Positions 21,935-27,130 of a stretch of 27,130 bases of DNA are shown here, piece after piece. Under the pieces are notes generated by a model. That model saw only the letters and a program-made list of their open reading frames with translations, was not told the origin of the DNA and did not search any database. The translations under genes were made by a program, and so were the position numbers. Position 1 is the first letter of the stretch; each line of letters opens with the position of its first letter. The stretch is from Pseudomonadota bacterium (GTDB lineage Bacteria > Pseudomonadota > Alphaproteobacteria > Micropepsales > Micropepsaceae), in contig JAKBAU010000015.1 of NCBI GenBank assembly GCA_021808875.1, forward strand, positions 1 to 27,130, read 5' to 3'.

Positions 21935-23832
21935 ACACCGAGACGCTGCTCGATATCTTCGTGCCGCCTGATGGCATGGTCGGACACAGCGCAGTCCTCG
22001 TTGCCATGACGGGAGCCGAGGATTTCCTTGAGGACGCCGTGCAACGCTTCACGGGGCTTCGACCGCGACAGCGCGCCGAACTGGGGAACGTGCTCGTGTA
22101 TCTCATGCTCGACGGGCACGCGTCGTCATCGAGAAAAGAGGTCTTCCCTCCAGGACGTATCCCCGGCCTTCATGAGTTCCAACCGCGCTTGATCAATCGT
22201 GGTTCGCTCCTGCACGCCAAGGTCGCGTTGCTAGCGTTCGCCCCGAACCGCACCGGCGCACCGGTCCATCTTCGCTTGGCGGTGCTCACGGCCAACTACA
22301 CATACACTTCCGCGCGGCAGCAGCTTGAGCTGGTCTGGGTCGTCGACGCACCACTCGACGGCACCGCGGGGCCTTTGGATCGCGCCGACGTTGCGGCGAC
22401 GGGAGCGCTCGTGGATAGGCTCCTCTCTGGTCGCTTTTACCGCGACGAACAAGGGCTCGTGCCGCAGGAGCGTAGGCTGACATCGCGGCTTGATGTCCTC
22501 CTTGACGCGGCGGCGTCCATCAAAACGAACCGGAAGCCCCGCTTTATTCACTCCCTCGATCGCCCACTCTACGAGCAAATTCGAGAACGCTTCCGCAGCG
22601 CTCTCAAGGACAAGCCGAGGAATCTGCTGCTGTGCGGCTCGGGCTTCTACGAGCGACCGAACGGAAGAGGGGCGAAGCCCGAGGTTCTATCTGAGCTCGA
22701 GACGATTGCCCCTTTCAAGGAGAAATCAAGACGTGTTGCGCTCGTGGAGCCAAGCGAAGCAGGGGCAATCAAACAGTGGGTCACGGACGCGAAGGGGGAC
22801 GGCTGGGACTTACACACGCCAACGGACGTCATCGCCAAGCAATTGCGCGTCCTGCATGCCAAGTTCATCTACGTTGGTTGGCGTCGCGAGGATCGCATTA
22901 GTGACGGTTTGCTCTATCTCGGATCGGGCAACCTCACGAAGCGGGGCTTATTGTCGAGTGAGGCAAAGCCATTAGATGACGGTACTTGGAATATTGAAGC
23001 CGGAGTGGTTTTCAAGGTTCCAGAACGTCTGGATGCGGATGCCATCAAGAGTCGCCTATTCTGGTCAATCGGTGACGACGCTAGATTCCCGCAGGACAAG
23101 CTCATGGTCGGCCGCGTTGGCGACGCACCGGATGATCAGAGCATGCTGGAAGCGCCGCCCATCCTCTCGGCCATTGTCGAGACGACACCCACTCACCGTC
23201 TGCGCCTCCTCTGGCGCGAAGACGCCGCCAGAGCGCCTGCAGGCATCTCGTGGACGGGGCGTGATTGGTTCGACGTGCAGCGGGACGATGAGGTCCCGCT
23301 GAAGGATGACGAGAACCCCACGGCCCTCAATGTGCGCGACGCGAGTGATCGCGAGTGGGTTGTGCCTGTCGTGGACGGTGCCGGCCGGATCGGTTGGCTG
23401 CCACTGCGCTTCGACACCTACACCGATGCGCTCGCGGCGCTCCTCGACTTCCCGATCCGTCCCGCCGAAGACACCGACGACGATGATCGCGATGACGGCG
23501 ACAACGGTCGAAGTAAGGGCCAGGACAAGGGGGAGGCGATCGAGCAGGAGAAGAGCTATGCGCTGCACGCCGCCGCCGAGCTCGTCGAGAAGGCAGCCGC
23601 GCTCCAAGCCGCGCTACCCGAGTCGATGCTCGACGACTGGCTTGAGCACCTTGACCGGATGTTCCGCGCGTCATTTCCGGAGAAGCTAATCGCGACGTGG
23701 CGAGAAAACCGGCTCAATATTTTCGCCCACCTGCGAGAACCCGAGTTGCGCTCTCCACACCTGTCGGACAAGCAGCTAGCCCGGTATTTCGAGGTGCTGG
23801 ACGGCGCGGCGCTCGTTTGGGGGCTCCGATGA
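21931..23832 (+). CDS. Phospholipase D-family nuclease with two HxK motifs
   Basis: 633 residues containing two PLD half-sites. The first is H95-A-K97 (SLLHAKVALLAF) followed by LTANYT (119-124); the second is H309-A-K311 (LHAKFIYVG) followed by GSGN (331-334). The two lobes should form one active site able to hydrolyse DNA or RNA. After the second lobe come a beta-rich region (about 410-500), a very acidic linker (about 512-536, with EDTDDDDRDDGD) and a helical tail. The family includes nucleases that act with helicases, as DrmC does in DISARM, although this protein is longer and need not be orthologous. Both HxK pairs are intact, which supports activity. ATGA overlaps at both ends place it in a tight operon with the 430-residue protein and the SNF2 helicase. 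Confidence 0.85.
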   Translation: MNTETLLDIFVPPDGMVGHSAVLVAMTGAEDFLEDAVQRFTGLRPRQRAELGNVLVYLMLDGHASSSRKEVFPPGRIPGLHEFQPRLINRGSLLHAKVALLAFAPNRTGAPVHLRLAVLTANYTYTSARQQLELVWVVDAPLDGTAGPLDRADVAATGALVDRLLSGRFYRDEQGLVPQERRLTSRLDVLLDAAASIKTNRKPRFIHSLDRPLYEQIRERFRSALKDKPRNLLLCGSGFYERPNGRGAKPEVLSELETIAPFKEKSRRVALVEPSEAGAIKQWVTDAKGDGWDLHTPTDVIAKQLRVLHAKFIYVGWRREDRISDGLLYLGSGNLTKRGLLSSEAKPLDDGTWNIEAGVVFKVPERLDADAIKSRLFWSIGDDARFPQDKLMVGRVGDAPDDQSMLEAPPILSAIVETTPTHRLRLLWREDAARAPAGISWTGRDWFDVQRDDEVPLKDDENPTALNVRDASDREWVVPVVDGAGRIGWLPLRFDTYTDALAALLDFPIRPAEDTDDDDRDDGDNGRSKGQDKGEAIEQEKSYALHAAAELVEKAAALQAALPESMLDDWLEHLDRMFRASFPEKLIATWRENRLNIFAHLREPELRSPHLSDKQLARYFEVLDGAALVWGLR

Positions 23833-26603
23833 ACTTCACGTGGCAAAGTGTGGCGGAGACTCTACAGCGGCAATTCTTAGTGGAAGCAAAGAAGCCGCCG
23901 CTTCCGATGGGGCTCAAGGAGGAACAAGACCCGGAGGGTAAATATCAACGTTTGGACGCTGGGCAACGCGCGTCGCTCGGATGGATAGCCAAGCGGCTGC
24001 CTGATAGCGGCGTCCTGCTGGCCGATGAGGTTGGTACTGGCAAGACGCGCATTGCGTGCGCCGCGGTCCATGCAGTCCTTCAGGCAGGCGGCCGCGCCGC
24101 CGTCGTCGTTCCACATGGGCTCATGCACCAGTGGATAACAGAGTCGCGGAAACTTTGCGCAACCAGCCCGCTGCCGAAGGAACTGACGACCTTCACGGAG
24201 TTCCTGCGCGAGGTGTCGCCTAACGAGGCGTCGTGGGAGGACTTCAGCCCGCGTCCGGGCGTATCCGAATGGTGGCTGATCTCCCACGGATTTCGTGCGC
24301 CCTTGGTCGGCAGTAACTCGCATGTCTGGCGCGCGGCACTGCCAGCGTTCGTCGAGTTACATCTCGCCTCGCGGACTGAGCGCAAAGACAGGCGGACGCG
24401 CATCGGCAAACTCCAGCGCAAGGTCGAGAACGCATCGGCTTCATGGTGGGGTTGGAACGGGATGGCGCGGATCGCGAGCGAGGTCGCCCCGCTCGTTCGT
24501 GAGCGTCGTGACCTCCGCAAGCGCATTAAGGCGCTGCCGCCGCTCAATGTGTCAAGCCGGAACAACTGCGCGCTCCTCGCGCAGTTCGGTAACGGCGGCG
24601 ATGGTCGTCCCCTGACCGAGGAGTTGCTGGGCCTCTGGCTCGGTGAGTTCGACCTGCTGGTCATCGACGAGGCGCACAAGGGCCGTGGCGGGACAGACGT
24701 TGACGATACGGCGGTGGGAACGGTGTCCGGGAGTGTCCTGTCTCGACTGGTGAACAAGCTTTTGAAACAAAGCGAAAGTGGAAGGCGTCTCTGCCTCACC
24801 GCGACCCCAATGGAGCTTGATCTCAAGCAGTGGCTCCACCTGCTTGGGCGTGAGCGCGCGCGCAGCCGCCTCGACAGGGTGACAGGCAAGAAAGTCATTG
24901 AAGAGTTTCAGAACGCGGCACGCACTGCCGCAATTGCTCCGGATGAAAGCAAGCGCCTCGACGATCTCGTGTGCAAAGCAAAAGCGTTTGAAAGGAAATT
25001 GAAGGACTATGTGACACGGCGCCGACGAGACGAAGACCCTCTCGTTACGACTTTTCGCGCGGGTGCTGCGCTGCTCGATGGACTACCACATCCATATCGA
25101 CGGCTCCAGCGCGTGCAAATCGAGTGGACCGAGACGGTTGGCCAGAGATCGCCCTGGCTGGACGTGCTCTTTGCGGCCGAGTGCATGAGCCAGAGTGCAT
25201 TGGGTCTGAACAGGAGGTTGTTCGAGTCGTCGATTCAGCTTCCGGAGGAGAGTTTGGACGAGAAAGAGCAGAAACGGCTAACGCATCTCATCAGGGATAT
25301 GTATTCGCGCCTCGCGTCTGGCCATCTCAGCGCCGATCTTTTTGATGCGAACGTCCGAATTGCGCCGCCAGACGATTGTGACGATGTTACACGCGGTAAG
25401 CTGAAACGCACTGAGTATTGGCGATCCAAGATTCAGAGCGAGATGAAAACTGGCCTTCACGAGGATGAACATCCCCGCATCCTCGCTGCCGTAAAGGAGA
25501 TTGAGAACTGGACGCGGATGCACGAGAAGGTGCTGGTGTTTGGCGTCTTCTTGCGCCCACTTCGACTCCTGCGCGACGTGCTCAACGTTCGTCACGCGTT
25601 GCGTGCGGCCGATGAGGACAGGCCGATCGCCCACGCTGTGCACACTGACGCGGCGCTGCTCGGGATCGCGCTTCGCCAACTCGATCGCTTGCGCGCGGAG
25701 GGCGCACTCTCGGGCCGTCTCTTGAGTGGCAACGACGTAGAGATGCGCCGCGCGCTGATCAATAGCCACATGGCCTACGAGCGGCTCCGCCCCAAGGTGC
25801 GCAGGCGTGCGAGGAAGCCGATCGTCGCGTGGAGAACCGACCCATCTCTGCTCGGAGGCGCAGCAGGCGACCGAGAACTCGAGCGGGCACTCAAAGAACA
25901 CTTCGTATCATTCATCCTCGACGACTTGCTCGCGACGACGTCGAAATCCGACGATGTTCCCGATGAGCGCTTCGAAGCGCTGACCATTGAGTTCGTCGAC
26001 AAACGGCTCCGTCCGCTCCTTGGCGAGTTGGGCGATGAGAAGGACGTTCAGAAGCTAGCAAAGCTTCGGCAAGAATCTCTGCGTGAACTCGTCAAGGACG
26101 CAACAACACGGCAAAGCCATCACGCCCGTTTGCTCGATGGTGACACAAGTTGGCAAACACGCCGGTATATGCAGGCCGCGTTCAACCGACCCGGGGCCTC
26201 GCCGTCGGTCCTCATCGCGCAGAGCCAGGTTGGTCGTGAGGGGCTCAACCTCCACGAGTCCTGCCGCGTCGTCGTACAGTTCCACGCCGAGTGGAACCCG
26301 GCCGTCCTTGAACAGCAGATCGGTCGCGTTGATCGTAAGGGAAGCCTGTGGGAACGGCTATTTGAGGAGTGGCGCGCGAACGGAGGCCAAGCCCCTTTGC
26401 CGTTCATCGAGGTTCGACAGTTGCTGTTCGAGGGAACTTACGACGCGTATCAGTGGGACCGCGTCATGCGCCGGCAGCATGTCTTCGATGCGAGCCTCTT
26501 CGGTTCGCTCCTCCCGGCCGACGCATGGGAACGCGTGCCGGATGGGCGCAAGAAAGAGCTACTGGAGGCCGCGCCTTCCTTTTCGCCACTAAATAATCCC
26601 TAA
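23829..26603 (+). CDS. SNF2/RapA-like SF2 helicase (DrmD-like)
   Basis: 924 residues; an SF2 translocase of the SNF2 group. Motifs: ADEVGTGKT (65-73, Walker A), VPHGLMHQW (motif Ia), VIDEAHKG (278-285, motif II), LTATPME (323-329, motif III), then QVGREGLNLHE and QQIGRVDRKG (about 829-838, motifs V and VI). A long charged insert separates the two RecA lobes (about 340-560), as in DrmD and related bacterial SNF2 proteins. It probably moves on duplex DNA and presents it to the PLD nuclease. The start is the ATG at 23829, which overlaps the PLD stop as ATGA; a longer frame from a GTG at 23697 would overlap the PLD gene by over 130 bases and is unlikely. It is the last gene of the operon, followed by a hairpin and an IS66 end. 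Confidence 0.88.
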   Translation: MNFTWQSVAETLQRQFLVEAKKPPLPMGLKEEQDPEGKYQRLDAGQRASLGWIAKRLPDSGVLLADEVGTGKTRIACAAVHAVLQAGGRAAVVVPHGLMHQWITESRKLCATSPLPKELTTFTEFLREVSPNEASWEDFSPRPGVSEWWLISHGFRAPLVGSNSHVWRAALPAFVELHLASRTERKDRRTRIGKLQRKVENASASWWGWNGMARIASEVAPLVRERRDLRKRIKALPPLNVSSRNNCALLAQFGNGGDGRPLTEELLGLWLGEFDLLVIDEAHKGRGGTDVDDTAVGTVSGSVLSRLVNKLLKQSESGRRLCLTATPMELDLKQWLHLLGRERARSRLDRVTGKKVIEEFQNAARTAAIAPDESKRLDDLVCKAKAFERKLKDYVTRRRRDEDPLVTTFRAGAALLDGLPHPYRRLQRVQIEWTETVGQRSPWLDVLFAAECMSQSALGLNRRLFESSIQLPEESLDEKEQKRLTHLIRDMYSRLASGHLSADLFDANVRIAPPDDCDDVTRGKLKRTEYWRSKIQSEMKTGLHEDEHPRILAAVKEIENWTRMHEKVLVFGVFLRPLRLLRDVLNVRHALRAADEDRPIAHAVHTDAALLGIALRQLDRLRAEGALSGRLLSGNDVEMRRALINSHMAYERLRPKVRRRARKPIVAWRTDPSLLGGAAGDRELERALKEHFVSFILDDLLATTSKSDDVPDERFEALTIEFVDKRLRPLLGELGDEKDVQKLAKLRQESLRELVKDATTRQSHHARLLDGDTSWQTRRYMQAAFNRPGASPSVLIAQSQVGREGLNLHESCRVVVQFHAEWNPAVLEQQIGRVDRKGSLWERLFEEWRANGGQAPLPFIEVRQLLFEGTYDAYQWDRVMRRQHVFDASLFGSLLPADAWERVPDGRKKELLEAAPSFSPLNNP

Positions 26604-26632
26604 ACTTCCATGGTTTCAGTAAGTTGCGTCGC

Positions 26633-26674
26633 TGCCCGCAGCAAACTGTCTTATCTAGGATTGGTCTGCGGGCA
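26633..26674 (+). terminator. Perfect 9-bp inverted repeat after the SNF2 gene; possible terminator
   Basis: TGCCCGCAG (26633-26641) and CTGCGGGCA (26666-26674) are exact reverse complements separated by 24 bases, about 30 bases after the helicase stop. The GC-rich stem could end the operon, but there is no T tract and the loop is long. It may instead be a recombination or operator site. Confidence 0.35.
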
Positions 26675-26690
26675 AATCCTTCAGATGCTG

Positions 26691-27004
26691 GTAAGCGCCA
26701 ATTTTCCCACGTGCTGCACAGCGGGGTGACGGCGGCGGGACATTGTGGTCGGCGCCGGATCAGTGGATAGAGTTTTTGACGTTCCAGGGCAAGAGCGCTT
26801 CGAAGTGCTCAACCGTTGATGCGCGCGGCAGATGCGTGAAGAGGTACGTCAGGTAAGAATGCGGTTCGACGCCGTTTGCCTTGGCACTTTCAACGAGTGA
26901 GAAGAGCCGCGCACTGGCTACCGCGCCAGCCTGAGTGTCACAGAACAGCCATGCGCGCCTTCCAATTACAAACGGTCTGATGGCATTTTCAGCGCGGTTG
27001 TTAT
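26691..27004 (-). mobile_element. IS66-type element, right-hand end fragment
   Basis: Begins with GTAAGCGCCAATT, which fits the GTAAGCG start of IS66-family terminal inverted repeats, and contains the 3' part of tnpC reading inward from that end. It is broken at 27004/27005, where a second, similar terminal sequence begins. An 8-base target duplicate (26683-26690, AGATGCTG) would be expected, but its partner is outside the window. Its left end directly abuts the DNA following the PLD/SNF2 operon. Confidence 0.75.
26760..27002 (-). pseudogene. tnpC: C-terminal 80 residues of an IS66-family TnpC transposase
   Basis: Translated by hand from the minus strand. NNRAENAIRPFVIGRRAWLF is the conserved C-terminal block of IS66 TnpC, followed by DTQAGAVASARLFSLVESAK, ANGVEPHSYL and VEHFEALLPWNVK, then a TGA at 26762-26760. 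The upstream part of the gene (catalytic region) is missing because another IS end follows at 27005. Non-functional as it stands. Confidence 0.82.
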
Positions 27005-27130
27005 GTAAGTGCCAATTCTTGCACGTGGACCGCGGAGGCTTGACGGCGGCGGGACATTGTGGTCGGCGCCGGATCAGTGGATGGAGTTTTTGACGTTCCA
27101 GGGCAAGAGCGCTTCGAAGTGCTCAACCGT
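27005..27130 (-). mobile_element. Second IS66-type element end, cut by window edge
   Basis: Starts with GTAAGTGCCAATT, a variant of the terminal repeat at 26691. From 27041 it repeats 26727-26816 with a single visible difference (G for A in the GGATRGAG segment), at an offset of 314 bases. Bases 27018-27040 next to the terminal repeat differ much more from the first copy. It appears to have inserted into tnpC of the first element. The 8 bases before it (26997-27004, GTTGTTAT) are a candidate target duplicate whose partner is off the window. Confidence 0.65.
27074..27130 (-). CDS. tnpC: IS66 TnpC C-terminus, second copy, partial at window edge
   Basis: The minus strand reads TVEHFEALLPWNVKNSIH and a stop (27076-27074), identical in protein sequence to the last residues of the copy ending at 26760. 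The rest of the gene lies beyond base 27130, so whether this second element is complete cannot be seen. Confidence 0.65.
   Translation of the reverse strand, partial: TVEHFEALLPWNVKNSIH

Larger units (their letters stand above)
26727..27130. repeat. Direct repeat of about 90 bp, 314 bp apart, from two IS66 ends
   Basis: 26727-26816 and 27041-27130 are nearly identical (one mismatch seen) and in the same orientation. The repeat continues past the window edge on the right. Recombination between the copies could delete or expand the intervening IS66 fragment. Confidence 0.8.

Noticed and set aside
20642..26603. Calling this operon DISARM
   Set aside because: PLD and SNF2 genes are present, but DrmA, DrmB and a DISARM methylase are absent from the window.
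1..27130. CRISPR arrays, tRNA or rRNA genes
   Set aside because: No regularly spaced repeats with unique spacers and no tRNA or rRNA signatures were seen on reading; the only clear repeats are the operator pair at 960-996 and the IS66 ends.

Overview
The window is a dense anti-mobile-element (defence) island from a GC-rich bacterium. Alphaproteobacterial origin fits the AddAB-like pair, the DUF6088/AbiEii pair and the IS66-type transposase tail, but I cannot fix the genus. There are no rRNA, tRNA, CRISPR or housekeeping genes. At least four ATP-dependent helicase or translocase motors and six nuclease-type domains lie within 27 kb.

Layout. (1) 1-1005, minus strand: a type IV toxin-antitoxin pair, DUF6088/AbiEi-like antitoxin plus AbiEii nucleotidyltransferase toxin. 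The toxin runs off the left edge. Tandem repeats and an inverted repeat at the promoter look like its operator. (2) 1385-6091, minus: a 1568-residue DUF4011 / SF1 helicase / Vsr-like nuclease / DUF3320 protein, the Hhe-type single-gene defence architecture. (3) 6426-10289, minus: a 1287-residue fusion of SAM methyltransferase, PLD nuclease, SF2 helicase, LexA/S24-like fold and DUF3427, more AT-rich than its neighbours. (4) 10471-12213, minus: a HEPN-type protein with an RNxxxH motif and a WYL-domain regulator. (5) 12235-20166, plus, divergent from the WYL gene: a one-TM protein, a proteasome/HslV-like Ntn hydrolase with a Thr2 nucleophile candidate, a possible 98-residue ORF, an AddB-like PD-(D/E)XK nuclease and an AddA-like UvrD helicase-nuclease, mostly with stop-start overlaps. 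(6) 20199-26603, plus: an ORF made of a DUF6361 N-terminus joined to a WYL C-terminus, then three genes coupled by ATGA overlaps: an unrecognised 430-residue protein, a PLD nuclease and a SNF2/DrmD-like helicase. (7) 26691-27130: ends of two IS66-type elements, the second apparently inserted in the tnpC of the first.

How they may work together. The most novel unit is the divergent module at 10.5-20.2 kb. A WYL regulator (probable nucleic-acid-ligand sensor) and a HEPN protein face an operon that couples a proteasome-like peptidase and a small membrane protein to a dedicated AddAB-like DNA-resection machine. I know of no characterised defence system with this composition, so its function is inference. 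The right-hand 430 aa/PLD/SNF2 operon seems to have lost its original first gene by a deletion that created the DUF6361-WYL chimera. The island therefore looks like layers of independently acquired modules, some decaying, with insertion sequences at its right border.
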